Positions 1 to 7,156 of a DNA stretch of 64,000 bases are shown here, piece after piece; positions within the stretch are counted from its first letter, which is position 1; the number at the start of each line of letters is the position of its first letter. Below the pieces are notes generated by a model that was not told the origin of the DNA, did not search any database, and was given only the letters and a program-made list of their open reading frames with translations. The position numbers and the translations under genes were made by a program. Source of the stretch: Phenylobacterium sp. J426 (GTDB lineage: Bacteria > Pseudomonadota > Alphaproteobacteria > Caulobacterales > Caulobacteraceae); assembly GCF_024699945.1 (NCBI RefSeq), contig NZ_JAJOMY010000001.1:2604001-2668000 (forward strand). The letters run 5' to 3'.

Positions 1-29
1 TCGTGCGCGATGAGGTCGACGACGCGCAC
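1..29 (-). CDS. Start of a downstream early-operon gene (partial)
   Basis: A GTG codon at 29 follows the exonuclease stop codon with almost no gap and reads MRVVDLIAH to the window edge. The tight spacing matches the rest of this leftward operon. Only nine codons are visible, so no function can be given. Confidence 0.3.
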
Positions 30-728
30 CTAAGCCGCCCTCCGCCGGTCCAGTTCGCGCCGAGCGTTCCAGACGAGATCCGCTTCGACGGGCTTGTTGA
101 TCATCCAGCGCAGGAAGCCCGCGTCGACGTCTGCCCAGCGCTTGCCGCGCCACTCGCCGATAGGGCAGGTGGGGAGCACGCGCGGCTCCTTCGTCCACGC
201 CACCATCTCGGCCGCCGTCGCCTTCGTCAGCAGCGCCAGCAGAATGTGGGCCGTGACATAGGCGTCTGGGCCCGCGCGGTGTGGCGGCATGCAGGCGTCG
301 GGCTCAGGAGCGATCAGGCCCTGGTCTTCAAGCCAGTACCTCAGCGTGCCGTTGTTGTGCGCCGGTGCTTCCGGCCACACCCGCAGCGCGGCCTTCAGCG
401 TGCAGAGCACCGGAAGCTTCTGCTCCCCGCTGAAGCGCGCCTCGAAGTCCAGGTTGTGTGCGGCGACGACGTTGATCCCGTCGACCAGGCAGTCGGACCA
501 CATGCCGGCGGGATCAAACGAGGGCTTGTCGTGCAGATCGGCCGCGCAGATGTGGTGGACGGCGCGCACCTCGGGCGGCACGGCTTCAGCGCGGTAGAGG
601 AACGAGCCGCGCGGCCCGATCCTCCAGCCGTCGCCGTCGTTCTCGACGTCGCAGTAGCCGTGCTCGATGACGACGGCCGGCGGCTCCATCCCGGTCGTCT
701 CGTAGTCGATCACTCGGATGCGGGGCAT
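30..728 (-). CDS. DnaQ-like 3'-5' exonuclease (DEDDh family)
   Basis: This 232-residue protein carries the DEDDh fold signatures: VIDYETTG near the N-terminus (metal-binding D and E), AAHNLDFE in the middle, and HRAGPDAY later, supplying the His and last Asp. Such proteins degrade single-stranded DNA 3'-5'; phage versions act with recombinases or in nucleotide recycling. The C-terminal part (GEWRGKRWADVDAGFLRWM) looks like the small DUF3820-type module often found next to these nucleases. It follows recT immediately, so a role in phage recombination or repair is likely. The exonuclease class is clear; the exact substrate is not. Confidence 0.85.
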   Translation of the reverse strand: MPRIRVIDYETTGMEPPAVVIEHGYCDVENDGDGWRIGPRGSFLYRAEAVPPEVRAVHHICAADLHDKPSFDPAGMWSDCLVDGINVVAAHNLDFEARFSGEQKLPVLCTLKAALRVWPEAPAHNNGTLRYWLEDQGLIAPEPDACMPPHRAGPDAYVTAHILLALLTKATAAEMVAWTKEPRVLPTCPIGEWRGKRWADVDAGFLRWMINKPVEADLVWNARRELDRRRAA

Positions 729-1765
729 CAGTCTTGCCCCATGGATGCGAGCGCCTTGCGGCGGCCAAGCACGGCGGCGTCGAGGGCCTTCGCCTTCACG
801 GCGTCAGCGCCTTTCAGCAACTCGAAGCGCTCGACGTTGGTGGCGTCGTTGGTGAAGGCGTCGAGGTCCTCGACCGAGCCGAACTGATCGAGGCTGTCCA
901 TGACCTGATCGGCCCAGGCGACAGCATCGAAGTCGCTGTTTCGGTCGCCCGGGAAGTCGTCGGCCGCGCCAGTCGGGGCGTCCGTGACTTCGGCCTCGGT
1001 GGCGGGCTCCTGCGGCTCATCGAAGTCAGCGTGCAGCCGGCGCATCGTGGCGGCGCCCTGCGCGGCCCGGCTGAGGTCGTAGTGCTCGTCGTCCCGCTGG
1101 AAGACCTGCATCAGGTCCGTGCTCATCGGTAGGCGCTTCGCCAGCCGCCGCAGGACCGTCTTGCGGGCCATCTCGCCCCACCACTGCACCCAGGGCCCGT
1201 TGTTCTTGGCGCGCGAGACGTTGCGGACCTGCTCGACCTCGGCGATCGACATGACCTCGCGGTAGATGCCGCCGTCCTTGGTCTTGGCCACGGCGTAGAC
1301 GGCGACGGCCTTGCCGCGGTCGCCTTCCATGTACGGCTGGTGCTCGATCTTCTCGTTGTCGCCGAGCGTGTAGGAGAAGACGTCCTTGGCGTAGACGACG
1401 TGCGCCGAGATCGATAGCAACTCGCCGGAGCGGCGAACCTTCGTCAGCACGCCCGCGATCATCGGCAGGTAGCTGGCCTTGTTGCCGTAGGTGACCAGCG
1501 CAGCCTCTCGCCCGTCGGGCAGCAAGCCGTCCTGAGCGCACTTCATCGCGGCCGCTAGCACAGACTGGCGGTCGGCCTTCTGCAGGTCCGGGTTCGTGTT
1601 GATCGCCGTCATGACGACGCGGACGAACTTCTCGGGCGAAACATGCTCCGGTAGGGCCAGGGCGAACTGCTTCTCCATCCGCTGGACGTCGCCGACGACG
1701 CCCGGCGCGCGCGGTTCGATCTTGGCGACGGCGGTGGATTGCTGGGCTTGGGCTTGGGCGGCCAT
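728..1765 (-). CDS. recT: RecT-family single-strand annealing protein
   Basis: This 345-residue protein is a RecT-type recombinase, which binds single-stranded DNA and anneals complementary strands after resection by a partner nuclease. The typical core is visible: PEKFVRVVMTAINTNPDLQ, the conserved block around CAQDGLLPDGREAALVTYG, and WWGEMARKTVLRRLAKRLP. The C-terminal 90 residues are acidic and variable, as in many phage RecT proteins. Its start codon overlaps the stop of the RecE-like gene (TGATG), so the two are translationally coupled. It is the recombination core of the leftward early operon. Confidence 0.93.
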   Translation of the reverse strand: MAAQAQAQQSTAVAKIEPRAPGVVGDVQRMEKQFALALPEHVSPEKFVRVVMTAINTNPDLQKADRQSVLAAAMKCAQDGLLPDGREAALVTYGNKASYLPMIAGVLTKVRRSGELLSISAHVVYAKDVFSYTLGDNEKIEHQPYMEGDRGKAVAVYAVAKTKDGGIYREVMSIAEVEQVRNVSRAKNNGPWVQWWGEMARKTVLRRLAKRLPMSTDLMQVFQRDDEHYDLSRAAQGAATMRRLHADFDEPQEPATEAEVTDAPTGAADDFPGDRNSDFDAVAWADQVMDSLDQFGSVEDLDAFTNDATNVERFELLKGADAVKAKALDAAVLGRRKALASMGQD

Positions 1766-2781
1766 CAGGCGGCGTCCTTATGTTCGGGGAAGGTGAAGGG
1801 CTCGGCGACGTCGGTTAGCCAAGGCGGGAAGCTGTGGTCGGTCGGCTCTTCGGCGGGCTCGATCACGGCCCACGGCACGTCGAGGCCGAAGCGGTTGACG
1901 AAGGTCCGGTAGTTTGCGAGCGCCACCTCGACCTTCTGCCGTCCGCTCTCGAATGACGTGTCGAAGTGCGACCGCAGGATCGGCTTCACGATGGGCGCGT
2001 AGCCGCGGGCATCATCCCGGCGCCGGTAGAAGATCCAGCACCACTTCCAGTCTTCGACCGCGGCGACCTTGGTGATCCACTCGCGCTCTTGCGGCTTCCC
2101 GCCGACGAGGCGGCCGGCTTCGATCAGCTCGCGCATTTTCTGGCGAGCCTGGAAGTAGAGGAACCGCTGCACGTCCATGTGCCGCTGAGCCACGAGGCTC
2201 AGGCATTGGTCCGTGATCGTGCGGCCCTTGGCGTCTCCACCGAAGGTCTTCAGGTCCACCACGAACCGGGGCAGCAGCTTGTCGAAGCGAGCCCGAAGCT
2301 TGACGCCCTGGTCGTTCGTCCAGAGCACAGAGACCTCGCTAAGCCCGGCCTGCATCGGCGGACCAAGCTCAGGGTGGTTGCGGATCAGCTCGGCCATGTG
2401 GCGCACGCGCCGGTCGGCGTCTTCGCTGATTATCGTGACGCCGGGGCGGTCGTGCTGCTCGAGCCACGCTTTGCAGACGCCGGAGTTGCCGTTCCACGGC
2501 TTCACCTCGCCGGTCTTGGCGTCCACGTAGGTGGCGGGCTTGATCGCGACGGACTTGCGGTAGGCCTCTTCGCCCTCCAGCAGGAGGACGTGCAGCGCAG
2601 AGCCGAAGGCCATCTCCTCGGACGTTTCGCGCTCTGGCCGATAGGGGTTGTGCCGCGAGCCGTAGAACCAATCCGCGGGCCGATTGTGCAGCACGGTCAG
2701 GTCGGTGGAGCCGAGGCGGTCAGCGGCGAAGTACCGATCGGCGTCCAGACCGATGTAGACGCCATCTTGCAGGGTGATCAA
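1765..2781 (-). CDS. RecE-like PDDEXK exonuclease (partner of RecT)
   Basis: About 338 residues. The N-terminal part STDLTVLHNRPADWFYG, then AFGSALHVLLLEGEEAY, is typical of the RecE / exonuclease VIII PDDEXK family. The catalytic core includes LRARFDKLLPRFVVDLKTF (D and DLK) and QRHMDVQRFLYFQ. The family resects double-stranded ends to load RecT. The start chosen is TTG at 2781: it overlaps the previous stop (TTGA) and has AAGGAG at ideal spacing. A longer reading would run through the neighbouring small gene. Family confidence is high; the start is an inference. Confidence 0.85.
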   Translation of the reverse strand: MITLQDGVYIGLDADRYFAADRLGSTDLTVLHNRPADWFYGSRHNPYRPERETSEEMAFGSALHVLLLEGEEAYRKSVAIKPATYVDAKTGEVKPWNGNSGVCKAWLEQHDRPGVTIISEDADRRVRHMAELIRNHPELGPPMQAGLSEVSVLWTNDQGVKLRARFDKLLPRFVVDLKTFGGDAKGRTITDQCLSLVAQRHMDVQRFLYFQARQKMRELIEAGRLVGGKPQEREWITKVAAVEDWKWCWIFYRRRDDARGYAPIVKPILRSHFDTSFESGRQKVEVALANYRTFVNRFGLDVPWAVIEPAEEPTDHSFPPWLTDVAEPFTFPEHKDAA

Positions 2782-3038
2782 AACGGCAGCTCCTTCTCGT
2801 CGATCTCGGCCAAGTGGTCCGCTTCGCGCTTGGCGCGGCGGAAGCACTCGGCTTCGCCGCCGCAGGCGACGATCTCGTCGTCGATCAGCGCTCGGACCGC
2901 GTCGGCCCTCACACGGGTGAGCAGGCAGGCCTGGTGCCAGAGAGCGCGCAGGCGGAAGATGCGCCACGCGGTCTCCTGCGCCGGCGTCCGCTCGACATGT
3001 CTGCGTGAGCCGGGGTTCTTCGGGCGTCGGAGGCTCAA
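2778..3038 (-). CDS. Small hypothetical protein of the early operon
   Basis: An 86-residue, mostly helical, charged protein with no recognised domain. It has two cysteines and an acidic C-terminus ending EIDEKELPF. It overlaps its upstream neighbour by ATGA and its downstream neighbour by TTGA, placing it in the translationally coupled chain leading to recE/recT. An accessory role in recombination is possible, but nothing in the sequence shows it. Confidence 0.6.
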   Translation of the reverse strand: MSLRRPKNPGSRRHVERTPAQETAWRIFRLRALWHQACLLTRVRADAVRALIDDEIVACGGEAECFRRAKREADHLAEIDEKELPF

Positions 3039-3241
3039 ACGAACACGCCGCGACGCGCGAATGCCGCCCCCTTCTGCGTGACGAACACCCGCTGCGGGTG
3101 CTCACGGTTGATCTTGGCCAGGCCGAGCAGCTGCAGCCGGATCGCGGCCGACGTGCCGACGCGGTCGAGCGTCAGGCCCTCAGCGCCGGCGCGGGTGAGG
3201 TCGGCGAGGGCCGCATGCTCGAAGTCGCGGAGGTCGAACAT
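3035..3241 (-). CDS. Small winged-helix-like hypothetical protein
   Basis: A 68-residue protein. The central part (GLTLDRVGTSAAIRLQLLG) followed by QRVFVTQKGAAFA resembles the recognition helix and wing of small winged-helix phage proteins, though the match is weak. It abuts the upstream gene and overlaps the downstream one by ATGA. DNA binding is only a suggestion from pattern. Confidence 0.55.
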   Translation of the reverse strand: MFDLRDFEHAALADLTRAGAEGLTLDRVGTSAAIRLQLLGLAKINREHPQRVFVTQKGAAFARRGVFV

Positions 3242-3432
3242 CAGATGACCTCCCAGAGCGCCTTGGCCTCACGGATCAGCGCCGCGAGCTCGTCCTTGGC
3301 GGATCGGACCGTGGGGCCCGTCGCGCTCGCTTGGCTCAGCCAGCGGCGGATGCGGACGGAGCGAGCGCCGATGCTGTCGGCCTTTTCGCGTACGTCGGCG
3401 GGCAGGGTGGTGTGGGCGAGGAAGGTGGTCAT
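3241..3432 (-). CDS. Small hypothetical helical protein
   Basis: A 63-residue protein beginning MTTFLAHTTLPAD. The ATG at 3432 was chosen because it overlaps the previous stop codon by ATGA; a longer reading adds an Arg/Gly-rich stretch from inside the upstream gene. The rest is amphipathic helix with basic residues (RSVRIRRWL). No domain is recognised. Confidence 0.5.
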   Translation of the reverse strand: MTTFLAHTTLPADVREKADSIGARSVRIRRWLSQASATGPTVRSAKDELAALIREAKALWEVI

Positions 3433-3695
3433 TGCGGCGCTCCCGCGAGGCCGCAGTAGCCTTCCGCAGGCGACCACGCCCCCTTCCGGCGGCCAGCGCC
3501 TTTAACCCACTCGCGCGGTTTCGTTTCGCGCCACATCATGCAGCGGGAAGCAATGCACGCCGCCCGCCACTTGCCCTGAGGCCCCGCCACGTAGTTCGCC
3601 GCAACGCTGCCGACGATCGCGGGAGTGGCGCCAGCGCCGCCAGCGACGTAACGGGTTTCTGGACACCACTTCGTCTTGGCTTCGTCTTCGGTCAT
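3429..3695 (-). CDS. Small Cys-containing phage protein
   Basis: An 88-residue protein with paired cysteine blocks: KWCPETRYV near the start, AACIASRCMMWRE in the middle and GYCGLAGAP at the end. I recognise this arrangement from small conserved phage proteins of unknown function, often taken to be zinc- or metal-binding. It lies in the tightly packed early operon. Function unknown. Confidence 0.65.
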   Translation of the reverse strand: MTEDEAKTKWCPETRYVAGGAGATPAIVGSVAANYVAGPQGKWRAACIASRCMMWRETKPREWVKGAGRRKGAWSPAEGYCGLAGAPQ

Positions 3696-3699
3696 GGGC

Positions 3700-3792
3700 T
3701 CAGAACCCCTGCGCTTGAAGGTGAAGGTGGCAGGCGGTCGCCAGCGTCGCGGCGGCGATCCAGACCCAGTCGGAGAGGCCGAGAAGGCGCAT
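3700..3792 (-). CDS. Thirty-residue hydrophobic peptide
   Basis: Reading leftward, ATG at 3792 opens a 30-codon frame starting MRLLGLSDWVWIAAATLATA. Its start overlaps the stop of the upstream gene by TGATG and its stop lies four bases before the next start, matching the operon's coupling pattern. One short hydrophobic helix suggests a membrane peptide. The evidence is positional and compositional only. Confidence 0.4.
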   Translation of the reverse strand: MRLLGLSDWVWIAAATLATACHLHLQAQGF

Positions 3793-4055
3793 CAGGCGGC
3801 GCGCTCCTGCGCTTCAGCGTCGGCGGCCTTCAGCATGTGGATCAGCTGATGTGCGCGGCCGAGAGCGTCGGCGATGTGCTGGCGCCGCTTGCGCGCATCG
3901 CGAGCCCGCTGCGCGTCGGCCACATCGAGCCCGATGCAAGAGGCCTCACGTCGAGCGTCGCAGAGATGATCCAGATCGGCGGGCGTCACCGGCGTCGGCA
4001 CACACCCGTCAGAGATCATCTTCGCGACGTGGGGCGGGTAAGGCTGGCGGGGCAT
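3792..4055 (-). CDS. Hypothetical protein, early operon
   Basis: An 87-residue protein starting MPRQPYPPHVAKMISDG. This ATG overlaps the previous stop codon by TGATG; the longer reading upstream is an Arg-rich shadow of the neighbour. The C-terminal two thirds form a long charged helix. No family recognised. Confidence 0.55.
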   Translation of the reverse strand: MPRQPYPPHVAKMISDGCVPTPVTPADLDHLCDARREASCIGLDVADAQRARDARKRRQHIADALGRAHQLIHMLKAADAEAQERAA

Positions 4056-4306
4056 CAGGAGGGCTCTCCCGTCGCGTGGTCGCAGGTCTCGTCGCACTCG
4101 GCTCCGATAAAGCCGGGGCAGGCGCCGCACGCTGGGCAGCAGCCGTCGTCCTCATCGTCCTCAGAGGCATCGGCGAAGCAGCCTTCGCAGAGGAGCGACC
4201 CAAACCGCTCGAAGCACTCGGCGAGGTGGCCTTCCTCGGCATAGATGCCGTCGCCGCACTCTCCGCAGAGCATGTCGGGCTCGTCGCCGTCTTTCAGGCC
4301 CAGCAT
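4055..4306 (-). CDS. Cys-rich zinc-ribbon-like hypothetical protein
   Basis: An 83-residue acidic protein with many cysteine pairs: CGECG near the start, CEGCF in the middle, CCPACGACP then CDETCDH toward the end. The spacing suggests two or more small zinc-binding knuckles. It is translationally coupled on both sides. Metal binding is likely; biological role unknown. Confidence 0.6.
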   Translation of the reverse strand: MLGLKDGDEPDMLCGECGDGIYAEEGHLAECFERFGSLLCEGCFADASEDDEDDGCCPACGACPGFIGAECDETCDHATGEPS

Positions 4307-4671
4307 CAGAACGCCTCCAGCCGGCGCTCTTCCCAGCGACGCTCCATCGCGTCGTCATGGGCGGCGATCTCGTCTTCCGCGGCGGCTTGCAGAAGCTCGG
4401 CCATCAGCTCGTCGGAGCACTCGATGTGGCACTCCAGCGTGTCGGCCTCGTACTTGCCGTAGGTCCGCGCGCTGATCGGCTCGCCGTCGATGTGCGTGAC
4501 GGTCACGTCCTCGACCGTCGCGGGCTCAGCGGGCAGGCCGCCGTGGCTGTAGCTGGGCGGCGTCTCGGCGCAGCCGGGGCTGACGGAGAAGGAGACGGTC
4601 GCTTCACCTTCCCAGGTCGGCTCATCGCCGCCGAGGGACAGGTACAGGGTGTGAGTGTATCGTTGGGCCAT
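4306..4671 (-). CDS. Hypothetical acidic phage protein
   Basis: A 121-residue protein starting MAQRYTHTLYLSLGGDEP. The ATG at 4671 overlaps the stop of the zinc-ribbon gene by TGATG, which fixes the start. A 304-residue reading of the same frame would run back through the structured RNA region and is rejected. The N-terminal half looks beta-rich, and the C-terminal half is a charged helix rich in Glu and Asp. No known domain. Confidence 0.6.
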   Translation of the reverse strand: MAQRYTHTLYLSLGGDEPTWEGEATVSFSVSPGCAETPPSYSHGGLPAEPATVEDVTVTHIDGEPISARTYGKYEADTLECHIECSDELMAELLQAAAEDEIAAHDDAMERRWEERRLEAF

Positions 4672-4820
4672 CAAGCGGACTCCGCTTGAGTGGCGGGCAG
4701 CCCATGCGCCGCTAAGGCGCGGATTTCCGCCAGCTCCAGAAGCGGGCCGCAGCGGCGGCAGTTGCGCTTGCCGAGCTTGCGCCGGATCGGGCGCTTCCCG
4801 CATTTCGGACAGCTTGCCAT
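4671..4820 (-). CDS. Forty-nine-residue zinc-ribbon protein
   Basis: ATG at 4820 opens a 49-residue frame beginning MASCPKCGKRPIRRKLGKR and followed by CRRCG, giving two CxxC pairs 15-20 residues apart, a classic zinc ribbon. AGGAG lies just upstream. The stop overlaps the next start by TGATG. It is the first gene after the structured RNA pair, so its translation could be affected by that RNA. A nucleic-acid-binding role is plausible. Confidence 0.65.
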   Translation of the reverse strand: MASCPKCGKRPIRRKLGKRNCRRCGPLLELAEIRALAAHGLPATQAESA

Positions 4821-4843
4821 CGTCGTCGTTTCTCCTGGCGTTA

Positions 4844-4970
4844 GGGGAGGGGTTCTTCACCGTGAGGCCCCACGAACCCCTCCCCGCCGGCCACATCGCG
4901 ACCGAAGGGAGCGATGTGGGCGAGCCGAATGGCTCGCCCGGCGAGCACCTCCTGTGGGGCCATGGCACCA
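4844..4970 (-). ncRNA. Candidate pseudoknotted RNA element, copy A
   Basis: Read on the leftward operon strand, perfect helices can be drawn: 4931-4939 with 4918-4926 around a four-base ATTC loop; 4911-4919 with 4891-4899; 4877-4885 with 4844-4852 (nine G/C-rich pairs); and 4954-4961 with 4866-4873. The last pairs an upstream strand with the loop of the 4877/4844 hairpin, making a pseudoknot. An AGGAGG sits beside the pseudoknot strand. Copy B keeps the same plan with different bases. The copy ends about 24 bases before the next ATG, in the 5' leader position. No named family is claimed. Confidence 0.6.
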
Positions 4971-5061
4971 GGTCAGCGCTCGGGTTGCGGTGCTGGCCCC
5001 GGTTATTGCGCGCGGCTTTGGCGCGCTTACCGAGAACCAGCGAAATTCCATGAGGCTTACG

Positions 5062-5199
5062 GGGAGGGGCCCTTCGCCCTTGCGGTCCCACGGACCCCTC
5101 CCTTTCGGCCTTCGCCGCGGCGCTAGATCTCGAGGGATCTAGTTGCCCGCATCCGAATGGATGCGGGGGAAGCGCCTCCTGTGGGACTGAGGGCACCAG
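5062..5199 (-). ncRNA. Candidate pseudoknotted RNA element, copy B
   Basis: It has the same plan as copy A: 5159-5167 with 5146-5154 around an ATTC loop; 5136-5142 with 5123-5129; 5095-5102 with 5062-5069; and a pseudoknot of 5181-5187 (GTGGGAC on the plus strand) with 5085-5091 (GTCCCAC). Relative to copy A, both sides of several helices have changed together while loop bases and the CCTGGTGCC and AGGAGG segments stay the same, which is the signature of conserved RNA structure. Between the copies, 4992-5041 folds into a third stem (GCTGG/CCAGC, CGGT/ACCG, GCGCG/CGCGC). Confidence 0.6.
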
Positions 5200-5225
5200 G
5201 GCTCGCGCTTCCAAGCTCATTGGGT

Positions 5226-5666
5226 TCAGGCCTCGGGAGGAGCCGGCAGCGCGGCGTCCTTGGCGGTGAAGCTGAGGCCTTCGAGTTCCGGATTATCAGC
5301 GAGAAGCTTCTTGGCGAGTTCCTCCCGCCGGGAACGGGCCTCAGCAGACTTCATGGCCTGGATGGCCGCCGCTTCCTTGGCGACCACTTCCGCGTGCGGG
5401 ATGGTGTCCACGCGGCCGATCAGCCACTTCACTTGCACCGCGCTATCGAAGTCGACTTCGACGTCGACCGCCTCCACACGGCCCACAGTCATCTTGTGGC
5501 GGGTGTCAGTTGGGATCACGACGTAGTCGCCCTTGGCGATGTCGGGATCGAGCGTCTTGTACAGGGTGAACGGACCGACGCCGTTACCAACGCTATCAGT
5601 CTCATACGACACGGAGACAGCGCGCACGTCGCTGTTCACGAGGAAGATTGCGGTCGAGTAGTTCAT
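5226..5666 (-). CDS. Hypothetical phage protein
   Basis: A 146-residue protein. The middle (GDYVVIPTDTRHKMTVGRVEAVDVEVDF) is beta-rich and resembles small SH3-like barrels, and the C-terminal third is a charged helix with Lys/Arg/Glu followed by an Ala/Pro tail. AGGAGAG lies just before the ATG. I recognise the type as recurrent in phages of this group, function unknown. It lies directly upstream of the structured RNA pair. Confidence 0.65.
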   Translation of the reverse strand: MNYSTAIFLVNSDVRAVSVSYETDSVGNGVGPFTLYKTLDPDIAKGDYVVIPTDTRHKMTVGRVEAVDVEVDFDSAVQVKWLIGRVDTIPHAEVVAKEAAAIQAMKSAEARSRREELAKKLLADNPELEGLSFTAKDAALPAPPEA

Positions 5667-5694
5667 TGGTCTCTCCTGTGGATTTGGGGCGCTG

Positions 5695-5968
5695 CTATGC
5701 GGCTGCAGGGGGTTCCGGCGGCCCGCTCGCGGCGAGTTCGCGGAGAACGGCGCGGGCTACATCGAGGCGCGGCCCGTGGATCACGCAGACCAGCCCGCCT
5801 CGCTCGTAGATCGCGTACCCGGCAACCCAGGTGCGGAGCTCGAAGCGGTCTTCGCTCTCAGGCATCCGGGAGGGCGGGGTCGGGGGCTCAACGAGCGCCA
5901 GAACCCGGCGCTCGGCGTCTCGGGCAAGCTCGCGTGCGGTGCGGGGGGAGGGTGACGATCTCGCCCAT
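5695..5968 (-). CDS. Small hypothetical protein with a one-base frame break
   Basis: A 56-residue frame from ATG 5865 (MPESEDRFELRTWVAGYAIY) is clear. Just upstream the same frame reads on naturally (ARELARDAERRVLALVEPP) but has no start codon. A start in another frame, ATG 5968 (MGEIVTLP), lies one base after the previous stop. Removing one base from the six-G run at 5943-5948 joins them into a 90-residue protein. Either the run is mis-sequenced or the gene is frameshifted. Function unknown. Confidence 0.45.
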
Positions 5969-5969
5969 C

Positions 5970-6236
5970 TCAGGCCGCCTTCTGCAGGGCTTGAGCGGCG
6001 TGGAACTGCTTCAGAACGTAGCGCGCCTGACCGAACTGGAGCGTCTCGGACTCCGTGCGCGGGTCGCCAAGCACGTCGTAGGCGGTCAGCTCTTGCGTGG
6101 CGGCCCAGCAGGCGGCGGCTGGCTCAGTGCCCGGCACGGCGAGCTCAATCCGGCCCGCCAGCACCGCGATCTCTTCATTGCGGGCGCAGGGATGAAGGCC
6201 GTAGCGCGAGCAGTTCGGGAAGTCGGTGGCGGGCAT
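5970..6236 (-). CDS. First gene of the leftward early operon, hypothetical
   Basis: An 88-residue protein from ATG 6236 (MPATDFPNCSRYGLHPC), preceded by GAGG. A longer reading back to 6308 would cover the operators and is not favoured. It has Cys residues near the N-terminus (CSRYGLHPC) and a helical C-terminal half. Its position straight after the operator pair suggests it is the first gene expressed on the left arm after induction. No domain recognised. Confidence 0.55.
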   Translation of the reverse strand: MPATDFPNCSRYGLHPCARNEEIAVLAGRIELAVPGTEPAAACWAATQELTAYDVLGDPRTESETLQFGQARYVLKQFHAAQALQKAA

Positions 6237-6261
6237 CGGTGTGTCCTCGTTGGTGAGAGGA

Positions 6262-6313
6262 CTTGTATCACATGCAAGGCACGTCGCAACAAGAAAATTG
6301 CATGTCATGCAAG
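6262..6313. promoter_or_regulatory. Left-arm operator pair for the phage repressor
   Basis: Two 17-bp sites lie at 6262-6278 (CTTGTATCACATGCAAG) and 6297-6313 (ATTGCATGTCATGCAAG). The second holds a perfect 7+1+7 palindrome, TTGCATG-T-CATGCAA. Both match the sites between the divergent HTH genes at 8304-8337. They sit upstream of the leftward early operon, the usual place for repressor control. Confidence 0.7.
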
Positions 6314-6412
6314 ACGCTGTCGTGCGTCATTTACGGTCGCAGGGATACTTGCGCCCTATCGACTCGTATGCCCGGCCGTGCAGATTCGGGGCGTTAACCT
6401 TTGGAGGATCCG

Positions 6413-6649
6413 ATGTTCAGGGTGGTGCGCTACTGCGTTCAGCCCTTCGAGGAGAGGGCGGACGGCGGCATCGTAAAGGGCGATGCTCAGCAGTTCAGAA
6501 CGGCTGACGAGGCCCTAAGGGCGGCGCAGCTGATGAAGCGAAGGGTGGTCGGCGCGGCCGTCTATGAAGTCGCCGGATGGCCCGTGCAGGACATCTGGGA
6601 TCGGCCGCGTCTGCTTAGCCGGTTCGGGCTCGTGGGCACTTTACAGTGA
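6413..6649 (+). CDS. Small hypothetical protein
   Basis: A 78-residue protein starting MFRVVRYCVQPFEE, with GGAGG at ideal distance before ATG 6413. The pattern (FRTADEALRAAQLMKRRVVGAAVYEV) resembles small proteins in which a short beta hairpin precedes a helix and another strand. It is transcribed rightward away from the left operators. Function unknown. Confidence 0.6.
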   Translation: MFRVVRYCVQPFEERADGGIVKGDAQQFRTADEALRAAQLMKRRVVGAAVYEVAGWPVQDIWDRPRLLSRFGLVGTLQ

Positions 6650-6676
6650 GCGAGAAAATCCGCCGAGGACGCTGAG

Positions 6677-7156
6677 CTACTGGGCGGCCGGAGCTTGCGG
6701 AGGAGCGCGCACCGCACGCTGCGCGACCGCCCGTTCTGCCGCCTCTTGAGCGACCTGGCCCGAATTCAAGCCTGAGCTGAACATGTCGTTGCCGAAGGCA
6801 AGGAACGCCACAAGCAGGGCGGCAATGCCGAAGAACAAGGTGATCGCGGTCGAGATAACTGTGGCCTTGCTGGCGGTCTTAGCCTCAAGCGCCTGGATGT
6901 CTCCGCGTAGGGATGCGAACTCGATCCGCATTTCGCCCATGGCTCGCTCGAAGGCCGTGGCCGTGCGCGCTTCCGAAGCTGCGATCTTCGCGTCGACCAG
7001 ATCTTGGGTAGCGTCGGTCATGGATCTAGAAATGCGCTCGCCTGGTGTGTGGGGCAAGTCCTTCGCCTTCAGAGCGGGGCTCTCTTCGACCCGGCGCAGC
7101 TTTTCGTCGGAAAGGTCGATTATGGCCGCGCTGAGGAGCTTTGCTTGGTCAGGCAT
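6677..7156 (-). CDS. Coiled-coil protein with one transmembrane segment
   Basis: A 159-residue protein. Residues about 45-95 form a long charged coiled coil (VDAKIAASEARTATAFERA), then a hydrophobic segment around 97-120 (VISTAITLFFGIAALLVAFL), then an Ala/Pro tail. The layout suggests a membrane-anchored cytoplasmic coil. It is the last of four genes running leftward from the repressor, so it may be expressed in the lysogen. Superinfection exclusion is possible but is only inferred from position and topology. Confidence 0.6.
   Translation of the reverse strand: MPDQAKLLSAAIIDLSDEKLRRVEESPALKAKDLPHTPGERISRSMTDATQDLVDAKIAASEARTATAFERAMGEMRIEFASLRGDIQALEAKTASKATVISTAITLFFGIAALLVAFLAFGNDMFSSGLNSGQVAQEAAERAVAQRAVRAPPQAPAAQ

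Noticed and set aside
1765..2781. Naming this nuclease Cas4 because of the PDDEXK fold
   Set aside because: It lacks Cas4-type cysteine clusters, has RecE-like openings and is coupled to recT; there is no CRISPR array.
4844..4963. A 40-codon leftward frame (MAPQEVLAGRAIRLAHIAPF...) inside RNA copy A
   Set aside because: Copy B does not keep the matching start or length, and base changes follow the helices rather than codons.
4306..5220. A 304-codon leftward frame through the structured RNA region
   Set aside because: Only the last 121 codons look coding; the rest has Arg/Pro/Ser composition, crosses the two RNA elements and ignores the coupled start at 4671.
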